From Marinarcus sediminis (GTDB lineage Bacteria > Campylobacterota > Campylobacteria > Campylobacterales > Arcobacteraceae), in NCBI RefSeq assembly GCF_048571275.1, contig NZ_CP182357.1, positions 1,240,001-1,304,000 on the forward strand: a DNA stretch of 64,000 nucleotides, in the 5' to 3' direction. Under the pieces are notes generated by a model. That model was not told the DNA's origin. It did no database searches and saw only the letters and a list, made by a program, of their open reading frames with translations. Below are positions 9,166 through 18,610 of this stretch, piece by piece. Position numbers and translations under genes: made by a program. Positions within the stretch are counted from its first letter, which is position 1. Every line of letters starts with the position of its first letter.

Positions 9166-11273
9166 TGAAAACAAAAAAAACATTTCCCTTATCAACCATT
9201 AATTCTATTTTAATCATTACGTTTTTATCGGTTGTAATATTTCCAATCAGTTTTTGGACATACATGAATTTCCAAAAAAATATGGAAAGAAATTTTGATG
9301 ATTTATTTGTCCAGTCAAAAAATATCGCCGATATTTTATTGGAGCAAGAGGTTACTTCTTTAGAAAAATCTTCAAAAGAGATGACAGAGTATTTACAAAA
9401 ATTGTATAAAAATAAAAGCAAAAAAATAAAGTTTGACTCTCCTCTTGTTGATGATGTTGATATTGCTTTTATCATACAAAAGGATGAAGTGATGGATTTA
9501 AGTACGAGTTACTTTGATACTACGTATTTAATTAAAAACATCAATTACCAATCCGCAGGAGCACATGTGAGTGTCTTCCATGTTGAACAAAAAGGCGAGA
9601 ATTACCTGATTTTATTAAAAGAGAGCAAAATCATCAATTATGAAAATGGACAAGTCATTGCAAACCTTTTTGTGGGCAATATCTTAAACGATGATTTTGG
9701 ATTTTTGAATAAAATTAAAGAGAGAGCCAATCTTAAAGAGGTCTCTTTATATGTGAATGGGAAATATATTGCATCCACGCAAGAGAAAGATCAGTTGAAA
9801 TATAGCTTTGATGAACTTTCCAATTCTATCCTAAAAAAAGAGAATGCCATTTATGCTAAAAAGAGATTGACCTTTTTTCATCAAGATGATAACATCGATT
9901 TGGTATTACTCTTAGATAACCAAATGTTAAAGAAAATAAAGAATGATTTTTTTAATCAATTGATTGTTCTGTTTTTGATTATTTTAATCATTGCTGTTGC
10001 CTCTTATTTTATCATCAGAGCCATTATTTTAAACCCGTTGGAAAATCTTTTAGAGTTTGCTTCAAAAGTGCGTGAAGACAAAAATGCCGTTTATGAAGAG
10101 TCGTTTATTGATGAGTTTAATATCATTTCATTGGGATTAGAAAATATCATTGGAAGTTTACGAGATGTCGAAGAGCGTTATCGTTTGGCAGTTGATGGCA
10201 CAAAAGAGGGGTTATGGGATTGGGATATTGAAACAGGAAAAGTTTTTTATTCACAACAATATGAAGAGATGTTGGGCTATAACGCCAATGAAATCAAAGG
10301 TACACTAAAAAGTTGGCAAGAGAGTATTCATCCCGATTGTAAAGAAGATGCGCTTAAAAAAATGAAAGCACACTTAAAACAAGAGACACCTTATTATGAA
10401 GCTGAGTATCAGATGCGATGCAAAGATGGCAGTTATAAATGGGTAAGAGTTCGTGCAAAAGCTCTGTATAATAACAATATTGCCTACAGAATGGTTGGAT
10501 TTCACTTAGATATTGAACACATAAAATTACTTGAAAAAAAGAGTAAAGAACAAGAATCTGTGATGACTCAACAGTCTAAAATGGCAGCCATTGGAGAGAT
10601 GATTAACAATATTTCACACCAGTGGCGACAACCATTAAGCATTATTTCAACGGTTGCAACTGGCATAAAGTTGAAATTGGAGTACGATATTTTCGACAAA
10701 GAAGAAGCCATAAAAGAGTTGGAACTGTTAAACACGACTTCACAAAACCTCTCGGGTATTATTGATCAATTCAGGGATTTGGCAATTGAAAGCAGAAATA
10801 AAGAGGATTTTGATTCGGCTGTGGTTTTAGATAAAAGTTTGGGCTTGGTGGAGAGCAGTTTTAAAGAACTGGACATAAAGTTGCATCAAAAATTGGAACA
10901 TAAACAGTTGCATGTCTATAAAAACCAATTAATACAAGTGGTTTTAAATATTGTGAACAATGCAAAAGATGCGGTAGCCAAACTGCCAAAAAATGAGTTG
11001 AAACTGATTTTTGTAGAGACGTCAACGGTGGATGGGTATTTTACCATTCGCATTTATGATAATGGAGGAGGTGTTGAAGAGGGGATGAAAGAGAGTCTTT
11101 ATGAACCTTATATGACATCGAAACATGAAAGTCAAGGCACAGGTTTAGGTTTATATACCGTGAAAGAGATTATTAATAAACAGTTTGATGGAACGGTTCA
11201 AAATCAAACCATAAAATTTGTATATGACAATCATGCTTATGTAGGGGAAGAGTTTTTAATTCAATTTAAATAA
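9165..11273 (+). CDS. LuxQ-like AI-2 sensor: periplasmic domain, PAS, HQWRQP histidine kinase
   Basis: 702 residues from a GTG sharing one base with the luxP stop (TAGTG). Membrane helices at about 12-34 and 264-287 bound a periplasmic region of about 230 residues. Its later half (ENYLILLKES, NGQVIANLFVGNIL, FGFLNKIKERANL) resembles the LuxQ periplasmic fold. Next come a HAMP-like stretch, a PAS/PAC domain (about 335-455), and a kinase with HQWRQPL (His485), NNAKDAV (598-604), DNGGG (632-636) and GTGLGL (658-663). Unlike Vibrio LuxQ it has no receiver domain and its kinase core is the local Campylobacterota type. Its phosphotransfer partner is not nearby. Confidence 0.82.
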   Translation: MKTKKTFPLSTINSILIITFLSVVIFPISFWTYMNFQKNMERNFDDLFVQSKNIADILLEQEVTSLEKSSKEMTEYLQKLYKNKSKKIKFDSPLVDDVDIAFIIQKDEVMDLSTSYFDTTYLIKNINYQSAGAHVSVFHVEQKGENYLILLKESKIINYENGQVIANLFVGNILNDDFGFLNKIKERANLKEVSLYVNGKYIASTQEKDQLKYSFDELSNSILKKENAIYAKKRLTFFHQDDNIDLVLLLDNQMLKKIKNDFFNQLIVLFLIILIIAVASYFIIRAIILNPLENLLEFASKVREDKNAVYEESFIDEFNIISLGLENIIGSLRDVEERYRLAVDGTKEGLWDWDIETGKVFYSQQYEEMLGYNANEIKGTLKSWQESIHPDCKEDALKKMKAHLKQETPYYEAEYQMRCKDGSYKWVRVRAKALYNNNIAYRMVGFHLDIEHIKLLEKKSKEQESVMTQQSKMAAIGEMINNISHQWRQPLSIISTVATGIKLKLEYDIFDKEEAIKELELLNTTSQNLSGIIDQFRDLAIESRNKEDFDSAVVLDKSLGLVESSFKELDIKLHQKLEHKQLHVYKNQLIQVVLNIVNNAKDAVAKLPKNELKLIFVETSTVDGYFTIRIYDNGGGVEEGMKESLYEPYMTSKHESQGTGLGLYTVKEIINKQFDGTVQNQTIKFVYDNHAYVGEEFLIQFK

Positions 11274-11275
11274 GC

Positions 11276-11311
11276 AGGACAAAGAAGGTTTAAGGGAGAC
11301 CTTTTTGTCCT
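11276..11311 (+). terminator. Stem-loop terminator after the luxPQ-like pair
   Basis: aggacaaagaaggt (11276-11289) pairs with acctttttgtcct (11299-11311) with one bulge, around an eight- to nine-base loop. It lies three bases after the kinase stop. Confidence 0.65.
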
Positions 11312-11330
11312 TATATCTTTTTAATGTAAG

Positions 11331-11388
11331 TTTGACCACTTCTTACTTAGTAAGTCAGAGTGACTTACTGTTTGTTTTTTGGGTCAAA
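11331..11388. terminator. Nested hairpin between convergent genes
   Basis: agtaagtca (11349-11357) and tgacttact (11361-11369) form a perfect 9-base stem with loop gag. An outer pair tttgacc (11331-11337) / ggtcaaa (11382-11388) encloses it. It sits just beyond the 3' end of prpF on the minus strand and beyond the kinase terminator on the plus strand, so it probably ends prp transcription. Confidence 0.5.
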
Positions 11389-11400
11389 AGCTCAGTATGC

Positions 11401-12576
11401 TCAGTCCATTGTCCCTGCTGGAACGTGAACATTTCCTTCCATGATAATTCTGGCACTTCGGCTCATGGTGGCTTTATCAACTACAATTTTTCCATTTTCA
11501 TTTTTAATAACAGCCCCAACTTTTAGAGTTCCTGATGGATGTCCAAACTCAACCGCAGATTTTTCTCCACCACCTGCTGCAATATTGACTAAAGTTCCAG
11601 GAATACAAGCAGCAACACCAATAGCAACAGAAGCTGTTCCCATCATAGCGTGATGCAGTTTTTGCATGGATAATGCTCTTACGTGTAAATCAATTTCATC
11701 TGCTTTTACTTCTTTACCACTTGACGTTGTAAAGTCAGATTTAGGTGCAACAAAAGCGATTTTTGGTGTATGTTGTCTTGTTTCGGCTTCTTTTAAATCA
11801 GAAATCAGTCCCATTTTAAGTGCAGCATATGATCTAATGGTTTCAAATCGTGCTAATGCATCAGCATCAGAGTTAATATCTGCTTGAAGTTCAGTCCCTT
11901 TGTAGCCAATATCTTGTGCATTTACAAAACACGTAGGAATACCAGCTGTTATCATAGTAGCTTTAAAAGTACCAATGCCTGGAACTTCTAAATCATCCAC
12001 TAAATTTCCTGTTGGAAACAACTCTTCGCTAGGATCAACGGGTTCAGCAAACTCTAAAACAATCTCTTCAGCAGGAAATGCCACACCATCAATGTAGTAA
12101 TCTCCCATCTCTTTGACCATTCCATCTTCCATAGTGACATAACAAAGAATGGTTTTTTTGATATTGGCTTGCCAGATTCTTACACAACAAACACCATTTT
12201 GTGGTACGTTATCAACCAATCCTTCTTTAATGGCAAAAGGACCAACTGCACTTGATAAATTTCCACAGTTTCCACTCATATCAACAAAATCTTTATCAAT
12301 GGCAACTTGACAAAAATAGTAATCCACATCGTGATTAGGAACGGTACTTTTCCCCACTAAAATTGCTTTAGAAGTAGAAGAAGTAGCTCCTCCCATACCA
12401 TCCATTTGTTGTTTATAAATATCAGGACTTCCCACGATTCTTTGAAGAAGTTTATCTCTTTTTGCTGGATTTTCTTGTGCTTCTTTTGGAAGGTCTGCTA
12501 TATTAAAAAATGTTCCTTTAGATGTCCCACCTCTCATATAGGTTGCTTTTACTTTAAATTGTGGTTTATAAGCCAT
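11401..12576 (-). CDS. prpF: 2-methylaconitate cis-trans isomerase PrpF
   Basis: A 391-residue isomerase that converts 2-methyl-cis-aconitate geometry so that the AcnD route works in the 2-methylcitrate cycle. The N-terminal TYMRGGTSKGTFF motif is diagnostic. Lys70 (STSKAILVG) and Cys104 (SGNCGNLSSA) correspond to the catalytic Lys73/Cys107 described for Shewanella PrpF. It is the last gene of the operon, 104 bases after acnD with a strong stem-loop between them, so its dose may be set by partial termination or processing. Confidence 0.95.
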   Translation of the reverse strand: MAYKPQFKVKATYMRGGTSKGTFFNIADLPKEAQENPAKRDKLLQRIVGSPDIYKQQMDGMGGATSSTSKAILVGKSTVPNHDVDYYFCQVAIDKDFVDMSGNCGNLSSAVGPFAIKEGLVDNVPQNGVCCVRIWQANIKKTILCYVTMEDGMVKEMGDYYIDGVAFPAEEIVLEFAEPVDPSEELFPTGNLVDDLEVPGIGTFKATMITAGIPTCFVNAQDIGYKGTELQADINSDADALARFETIRSYAALKMGLISDLKEAETRQHTPKIAFVAPKSDFTTSSGKEVKADEIDLHVRALSMQKLHHAMMGTASVAIGVAACIPGTLVNIAAGGGEKSAVEFGHPSGTLKVGAVIKNENGKIVVDKATMSRSARIIMEGNVHVPAGTMD

Positions 12577-12641
12577 TGAATTTCCTTTAAGTTTTAAAAA
12601 ATATATACAAAAATCTTCTTGATTTCTCTAGATATTTTTAG

Positions 12642-12674
12642 GATATAAAAAGGCTAAGTGAGCCTTTTTATATC
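12642..12674 (-). terminator. 14-bp perfect stem-loop between acnD and prpF
   Basis: gatataaaaaggct (12642-12655) and its exact complement (12661-12674) surround a five-base loop, aagtg. It begins seven bases past the acnD stop. The A/U-rich outer stem makes it terminator-like inside an operon, so it may reduce prpF expression or protect the acnD mRNA 3' end. Confidence 0.6.
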
Positions 12675-12680
12675 GTTTTA

Positions 12681-15272
12681 TTATTTAGATGCAATAACAT
12701 CTTTAGCGAATTTTTGTAAAATACCACCATTTTTATAAACATCTACTTCTGCTGAAGTATCAAGTCTACATAATACTTGGAATTTAACCACTTCACCATT
12801 GGCTCTTGTCATAACAACCGTTAAATCACATCTTGGAGTGATTTCACCTTCGATGTCAAATGTTTCACTTCCATCAATGGCATAAGTATGTCGTGTTTCA
12901 CCCTCTTTGAATTGTAATGGAAGAACACCCATACCAACTAAGTTAGTTCTGTGGATTCTCTCAATTGATTCAGCAATAAGTACTTCAACACCTGCTAGTC
13001 TTACCCCTTTTGCAGCCCAGTCTCTTGAAGACCCTTGTCCATAGTTTGTACCAGCTATGATAATCAGTGGTTGTTTTCTTTGAGTATATGTCTCAATCGC
13101 TTCCCACATTCTAGACTCAGTACCTTCTGGCATGATTTTAGTTAAACTTCCTTGTTTAACATTCCCCTTTTCATCTTTAACCATTTCATTAAACAGTTTT
13201 GGATTTGCTAAAGTAGCTCTTGAAGCTGTATGATGATCCCCTCTGTGTGTTGCATAAGAGTTTAAATCTTCAACCGGTAATCCCATTTTCAGACAATATT
13301 CCCCAGAAGCACTTGTTGGTAAAATCGCATTTGAAGGCGATAAGTGGTCTGTTGTAATATTATCAGGGAATACACCTAATGGTCTCATACCTTTAAGTGC
13401 TGGCATTTGCATATATTCATCTTCCCAATAAGGAGGTTTATTGATATATGTAGATTGAGTATTCCATTTATAAAATGGATCAACTTTAATATCACCTAAT
13501 GGATTTCTGGCAAACATTGGCTCATAAATTTCACCAAACATTTCAGGTTTAACCGCTGATTTTTCAATTGCATCAATTTGGGCATCTGTTGGCCATAAAT
13601 CTTTTAATGTAATAGGGTTACCATTTTTGTCTGTTCCTAAAGAATCTTTTTCAATATCAAACCGAATAGTTCCTGCTAATGCATAAGCAATTACAAGTGG
13701 TGGTGAAGCTAAGAATGCCTCTTTTACATAGGGGTGAATTCTTCCATCAAAGTTTCTGTTTCCTGATAATACAGCCGTAGTGTAAATATCATTATCTACA
13801 ACCTCTTTTTGAATAGCTGGATCTAAAGCCCCACTCATACCATTACATGTAGTACATGCAAAACCAACAATACCAAATCCCAATTTTTCTAATTCTGGTA
13901 AAAGACCTGACTCTTTTAAGTATAGTTCAGCCACTTTTGAACCTGGTGCCAAAGATGATTTAACCCATGGTTTTCTTGTTAAACCAAGTTCATTGGCTTT
14001 TTTAGCCACTAAACCAGCTGCAATAACGTTTCTTGGGTTTGAAGTATTTGTACAAGATGTAATCGCCGCAATTAAGATACCCCCATCTGGGATTTTATCT
14101 CCCTCTTGTTTCCACTCTTTTGTAATACCTTCTGCGTGTAGAGTTGAAGTTGGTACCAATTTATGTGGTTTAGAAGGGCCCGCTAAACTTCTTGTAACAT
14201 TTGATAGATTAAATTCAATAGTTCTGGCATATGTAGCATTTTCAAATGAATCTGCCCATAAACCATTTGCTTTTGCATACGCTTCTACAAGTTTAACTTG
14301 AGCAGCATCTCTGCCTGTTACTGTTAAATAAGCAATCGTTTGTTCATCAATAGCAAACATACCCGCACTTGCACCATATTCAGGAGTCATATTTGCAATC
14401 GTTGCTCTATCTCCTAAGTTAAGGTATTTAATACCAGGTCCAAAGAACTCTAAGTAAGCAGAAATAACATTGTTTTCTCTTAAGAATGAAGTCATTGAAA
14501 GTGCAATATCCGTTGCCGTAATTCCTTCAGCTCGTACACCAGTGATTTTTACACCAATGATTTCAGGAACTCTCATATATGAAGGATTTCCTAGCATTAC
14601 ATTTTCAGCTTCTAATCCACCCACACCCACAGCAATAACACCCAATGCATCCACATGAGGAGTATGTGAATCTGTTCCAACAAGTGTATCAGGAGATGCA
14701 ATACCATCAATATTATGTACAACTGGAGACATTTTCTCTAAGTTGATTTGGTGCATAATTCCATTTCCTGGAGGGATAACATCTACGTTATTAAATGCTT
14801 CTTTCGTCCAGTTAATAAAGTGGAATCTGTCTGCGTTTCTTCTGTCTTCGATGTCTCTGTTTTTTTGGAAAGCATCGGGGTCAAATCCACCACACTCAAC
14901 TGCAAGTGAGTGGTCAACAATAAGTTGAGTAGGCACAACAGGATTAACTTTTTGTGGGTCTCCCCCTTCTTTAGCAACAGCTTCTCGTAAACCTGCAAGG
15001 TCAACAAAAGCTGTAAGTCCAAGAATATCGTGGCAGATAACTCTTGAAGGATACCAAGGGAAATCTTTGTCGGTTCTTTTTTCAATTAATTGAATCAATG
15101 AATCTTTTAAATCTGCACTTGGGCATTTTCGAATTAAGTTTTCTGCCAATACTCTTGAAGTATAGTTCAGTTTTGCAAAAGCGCCAGGTGTTATATCCTC
15201 CACCGCAGCTTTTACATCATAATAGCTGGTATCAAAACCCTCTAATTTCTTAAGATATGTATCATTAGTCAT
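12681..15272 (-). CDS. acnD: Fe-S dependent 2-methylcitrate dehydratase AcnD
   Basis: An 863-residue aconitase-family enzyme that dehydrates 2-methylcitrate. Cluster cysteines appear in CTNTSNPRN and in ACTTCNGMSG; GTDSHTPHVDALG and the C-terminal swivel-domain GTNYGQGSSRDWAAKG are typical. Length and association with prpB, prpC and prpF point to AcnD rather than AcnA or AcnB. It replaces PrpD of the classical pathway. Confidence 0.94.
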   Translation of the reverse strand: MTNDTYLKKLEGFDTSYYDVKAAVEDITPGAFAKLNYTSRVLAENLIRKCPSADLKDSLIQLIEKRTDKDFPWYPSRVICHDILGLTAFVDLAGLREAVAKEGGDPQKVNPVVPTQLIVDHSLAVECGGFDPDAFQKNRDIEDRRNADRFHFINWTKEAFNNVDVIPPGNGIMHQINLEKMSPVVHNIDGIASPDTLVGTDSHTPHVDALGVIAVGVGGLEAENVMLGNPSYMRVPEIIGVKITGVRAEGITATDIALSMTSFLRENNVISAYLEFFGPGIKYLNLGDRATIANMTPEYGASAGMFAIDEQTIAYLTVTGRDAAQVKLVEAYAKANGLWADSFENATYARTIEFNLSNVTRSLAGPSKPHKLVPTSTLHAEGITKEWKQEGDKIPDGGILIAAITSCTNTSNPRNVIAAGLVAKKANELGLTRKPWVKSSLAPGSKVAELYLKESGLLPELEKLGFGIVGFACTTCNGMSGALDPAIQKEVVDNDIYTTAVLSGNRNFDGRIHPYVKEAFLASPPLVIAYALAGTIRFDIEKDSLGTDKNGNPITLKDLWPTDAQIDAIEKSAVKPEMFGEIYEPMFARNPLGDIKVDPFYKWNTQSTYINKPPYWEDEYMQMPALKGMRPLGVFPDNITTDHLSPSNAILPTSASGEYCLKMGLPVEDLNSYATHRGDHHTASRATLANPKLFNEMVKDEKGNVKQGSLTKIMPEGTESRMWEAIETYTQRKQPLIIIAGTNYGQGSSRDWAAKGVRLAGVEVLIAESIERIHRTNLVGMGVLPLQFKEGETRHTYAIDGSETFDIEGEITPRCDLTVVMTRANGEVVKFQVLCRLDTSAEVDVYKNGGILQKFAKDVIASK

Positions 15273-15295
15273 TTTTTATATCCATTTTACAATTT

Positions 15296-15386
15296 AAAAG
15301 GATGAGCATTTGCCCATCCTTTTTTTATTTATCACCAGTAAAAACTGGCACACTTTTTCATTTGCCTCAAAAAAATTTGAGGCAAA
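15296..15386 (-). terminator. Three consecutive stem-loops between prpC and acnD
   Basis: aaaaggatgagca / tgcccatcctttt (15296-15308 / 15311-15323, one mismatch); ccagt / actgg (15335-15339 / 15344-15348); tttgcctcaaa / tttgaggcaaa (15361-15371 / 15376-15386, perfect). They occupy most of the 144-base gap after prpC. They may attenuate transcription into acnD or act as mRNA processing sites. Confidence 0.5.
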
Positions 15387-15416
15387 CTTAAATACTATTT
15401 TTTGTGGAGTTTAGAA

Positions 15417-16526
15417 TTATTTTCTGTCTTCAATGTTAACAAAAGCTCTTGGCTCAACACCAATATATTCAGATCCTGGTCGGATAATTCTGTTGTTTGC
15501 TCTTTGTTCAAATGCATGTGCAGCCCATCCTGCAGCTCTTGACATAATAAACAATGGGGTATAATACAATCTTTCGATTTGCATATAGTGATAAATTAAT
15601 CCACCAAAGAAGTCAATATTATCAGGTAAACCTTTTTCCGCTTTAACTTTGTCTCTGATTGCTTTTGCAATATCAAACAATTTAGGGTCTGAAGTTGGTA
15701 ACTCTTTTAATTCGTTTGCCAATTCAAAACCAATTGGTGATCTAGGATCAACATTTCTGTAAACTCTGTGACCAAATCCCATGATTTTTTCTTTTTTAGC
15801 AAACAATTCATCAACTGATTTTAATGCGTGTTCTACATTGTCAAAACCAAGTACAAATTTAATGGCAACTTCATTTGCTCCACCATGTAAGTGACCTTTT
15901 AACGTACCAATTCCAGTTGTCATACAAGAGTAAATGTCAGACAATGTTGAAGCTGTAATTCTGTTTGCAAATGTTGAAGCATTGAATTCATGCTCTGCAT
16001 ACAGGGTTAACATTGCATTCATGGCTTTAACTTCTACTGCCAATGGTTTTGTCAATTTAAGTCTTTCACAAATGTACCCAGCAATTGTAGTTTCGTCAGA
16101 TTTTAACTCCACTTCTTTACCGTTTACATGCCAGTGATGCCAGTAAACTAAAAACGATGGAAAAGCACCTAAAAGTCTTGTGATTTTATCCATTTGATCA
16201 GAAAAATCTTCAGCTTCTGGTTCCATACATCCCAATGCAGATGTGGCTGTTCTCATCACATCCATTGGGTGTGCTGATGCGGGAATTGATTTTAAAATAT
16301 CTTTTAAATTTTGTGGCAAATCTCTTCCTGCAATCACTTTTGCTTGGAACTCATCTTTTTGAGCTTTTGTTGGTAATTCACCCACTAAAAGTAAATAAGC
16401 AACTTCTTCAAAATCAGCTTTTAAAGCTAAGTCTGCAATATCATAACCTCTGTAGTTTAAACCGTTTCCTAAACCGCATGTACAAATTGCAGATTCTCCT
16501 GCAACTACTCCTGCTAATCCAGCCAT
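15417..16526 (-). CDS. prpC: 2-methylcitrate synthase
   Basis: A 369-residue citrate-synthase-family enzyme condensing propionyl-CoA with oxaloacetate. Active-site residues are visible: YAEHEFNAS (His179), HLHGGANE (His214), GFGHRVYR (His253) and NIDFFGG (Asp305). The length, shorter than the housekeeping citrate synthase, and the operon context support PrpC. It follows prpB by 42 bases, with AAGGAGA before the ATG. Confidence 0.94.
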   Translation of the reverse strand: MAGLAGVVAGESAICTCGLGNGLNYRGYDIADLALKADFEEVAYLLLVGELPTKAQKDEFQAKVIAGRDLPQNLKDILKSIPASAHPMDVMRTATSALGCMEPEAEDFSDQMDKITRLLGAFPSFLVYWHHWHVNGKEVELKSDETTIAGYICERLKLTKPLAVEVKAMNAMLTLYAEHEFNASTFANRITASTLSDIYSCMTTGIGTLKGHLHGGANEVAIKFVLGFDNVEHALKSVDELFAKKEKIMGFGHRVYRNVDPRSPIGFELANELKELPTSDPKLFDIAKAIRDKVKAEKGLPDNIDFFGGLIYHYMQIERLYYTPLFIMSRAAGWAAHAFEQRANNRIIRPGSEYIGVEPRAFVNIEDRK

Positions 16527-16568
16527 ATTTTCTCCTTGTTTTTAGATAAGTTAAATTTTATTTTATTG

Positions 16569-17447
16569 TTATTTTGCTTTACTTTGTGCAAATAATGCAT
16601 CCATTTTTTGCTCATACTCATGGTAACCTAACATATCATAAAGTTCCATTCTTGTTTGCATAATATCTAAAGTACCTGATTGTGTACCATTTTCTCTTAA
16701 ATCTTTATAGACAGTTAACGCCGCTTTGTTCATTGCTCTGAATGCAGACAATGGGTAAAGAACCATAGAAATTCCAACGCTTCCTAACTCTTCTGTTGTA
16801 AACATTGGTGTTGCACCAAATTCAGTAATGTTTGCCAATACTGGAACTTTGATTACATCTGTAAACTCTTTGTACTCTTTTAATGTATGAATTGCTTCAG
16901 CAAAAATCATATCTGCTCCCGCTTCAACATAGGCTTTCGCTCTGTCAATGGCTGCTTGTTGACCTTCAGAAGCGTGTGCATCTGTTCTTGCCATAATTAC
17001 GAATTCAGGGTCAGTTTTTGCATCAACTGCAGCTCTGATTCTATCACACATCTCTTCAGTAGTTACAAGTTCTTTGTTTGGTCTGTGTCCACATCTTTTT
17101 GCTGCAACTTGATCTTCAATATGAATTCCAGCAGCTCCTGCTTTTGTCATCTCTTTAACTGTTCTTGCAATATTAAATGCGTGTCCCCAACCTGTATCGG
17201 CATCTACTAACAATGGAACATCGGTAATAGATGTAATTCTTCTGATATCAATACAAACATCTTCTAACATTGTCATACCTAAATCGGGTAAACCATAACT
17301 AGAGTTGGCAACTCCAGCTCCTGAAAGATATAATGCTTTGTATCCTACTTTTGTTGCTTGTAATGCAGAGTATGCGTTTACTGCTCCTACAATTTGTAAT
17401 GGTGTTTCTTCTTTAAGTGCGTCTCTGAATCTTTTTCCTGCGCTCAT
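16569..17447 (-). CDS. prpB: Methylisocitrate lyase
   Basis: A 292-residue isocitrate-lyase-superfamily enzyme splitting 2-methylisocitrate into pyruvate and succinate. It shows the magnesium-site VDADTGWG (Asp83, Asp85) and the catalytic loop KRCGHRP (Cys119). First gene of the prpB-prpC-acnD-prpF operon; it lets the cell use propionate or detoxify propionyl-CoA. Confidence 0.95.
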   Translation of the reverse strand: MSAGKRFRDALKEETPLQIVGAVNAYSALQATKVGYKALYLSGAGVANSSYGLPDLGMTMLEDVCIDIRRITSITDVPLLVDADTGWGHAFNIARTVKEMTKAGAAGIHIEDQVAAKRCGHRPNKELVTTEEMCDRIRAAVDAKTDPEFVIMARTDAHASEGQQAAIDRAKAYVEAGADMIFAEAIHTLKEYKEFTDVIKVPVLANITEFGATPMFTTEELGSVGISMVLYPLSAFRAMNKAALTVYKDLRENGTQSGTLDIMQTRMELYDMLGYHEYEQKMDALFAQSKAK

Positions 17448-17629
17448 ATGATAGTCCTTATATTAAATTTCTTCTACAATCATTATACATGATTGCATTG
17501 AATTGCCATTGTATAGTTATTGAAAAGAGAAATACATTTTTTTTACATAAAGTGATTTTATGTACATATTTTGAACTTCTGTATAATTATGGTACAATTC
17601 AAGTTCATTTATTTACATAAAGGGGCAGA
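17448..17629. promoter_or_regulatory. Divergent promoter region of the prp operon and its probable regulator
   Basis: The minus strand has an extended -10 (TGTATAAT; box at 17482-17487) for prpB. The plus strand has TGGTACAAT (-10 at 17593-17598) for the regulator. tttacataaa occurs twice as a direct repeat (17542-17551 and 17612-17621). The first copy also forms an inverted repeat, tacataaa (17544-17551) / tttatgta (17557-17564). These are good candidate sites for the adjacent helix-turn-helix protein, with the second copy placed to autorepress it just before its start codon. Confidence 0.6.
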
Positions 17630-18607
17630 ATGTTTTATAAAAGTAGCATAGAAAAGATTATTGAAATCTACAAACGATCCAATTTAAGTATATCAAAATT
17701 TGCTTCAATGATACAAAAAGACAGACGAACGGTAACATCTTGGATTGACCAAATAAGCGACGTTGAACCCTCATTGGATGTCAAAGAGAGTATTTGTAAA
17801 ATTTTCAGATATCCCGATTATATTTGGGAAGAGGGGTGCAATGGAGAAGACTTTTTAAAGTCCATTACACAAATACCTCAAAAAGAGGTTCGCATCATTG
17901 ACGAAGACTATGTTGGACGATTAAAATACATCATGGAGTTGGAGCAAAACCGACGTTTTGTCATACAAGCACAATTCCCCGGACCCATGTACAGAGACTC
18001 TGCTGTACGAAAAGTGTACAGAAGTCAAACCAGTAAAGAGATAGAAGAGCTCAAACAAGCCAGAATTGAACAGATGCTGCGGTACGATTATGATACAACA
18101 GAGTGGTACTCAATCAAGTCTATTTTGAGTTTCTGTTTTGCCAGTATTGGAAACTTCTATACCAAAGAGGAAAAAATTGCCATTTTAGAGCTGATATATG
18201 AACTGTTTAACAATAACTACAATAAAAAACTTTTTTTGTTTGACTCTTTTTCAAGAAAAATATATGGAATGGAAACCACCTATATCTCAATCAATGTGAA
18301 ACAAAAAATTCTTTTTTTTAAATCACCCATTGAGTCAGTTTTTATTGAAATACGAAACAAAAAACTTGTAGAGCGTATGCACAAATATTACTCATCTCCC
18401 GTTGAAGCTCCAAGCCATGTAAATTTTTTAGAGTCGGTTAAAATCATAAAGATTTTACAAGATGCGTTAAAGTACAATAACACGTTGGTGCAAACGTATG
18501 AGATCATTAACCGACAAACCGATTATGGAGAACTCTTTTTTAATAATTTAAGTGTGGATTTACAAAAAGATGTCACCCCTCCAAAAGCGGGACAAAAAAG
18601 GAGTTAA
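17630..18607 (+). CDS. Helix-turn-helix protein, probable prp operon regulator
   Basis: A 325-residue protein not assigned to a named family by eye. Residues 10-40 hold an XRE-like helix-turn-helix (ISKFASMIQKD, then RRTVTSWI). The remaining 280 residues are alpha/beta and rich in aromatic and basic residues, with no recognised ligand domain. Its divergent position to prpB and the repeated motif in the shared promoter suggest that it controls propionate use. It is not PrpR (no sigma-54 domain) and not GntR, the usual prp regulators. AGGGGC precedes the ATG. Confidence 0.6.
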   Translation: MFYKSSIEKIIEIYKRSNLSISKFASMIQKDRRTVTSWIDQISDVEPSLDVKESICKIFRYPDYIWEEGCNGEDFLKSITQIPQKEVRIIDEDYVGRLKYIMELEQNRRFVIQAQFPGPMYRDSAVRKVYRSQTSKEIEELKQARIEQMLRYDYDTTEWYSIKSILSFCFASIGNFYTKEEKIAILELIYELFNNNYNKKLFLFDSFSRKIYGMETTYISINVKQKILFFKSPIESVFIEIRNKKLVERMHKYYSSPVEAPSHVNFLESVKIIKILQDALKYNNTLVQTYEIINRQTDYGELFFNNLSVDLQKDVTPPKAGQKRS

Positions 18608-18610
18608 TGC

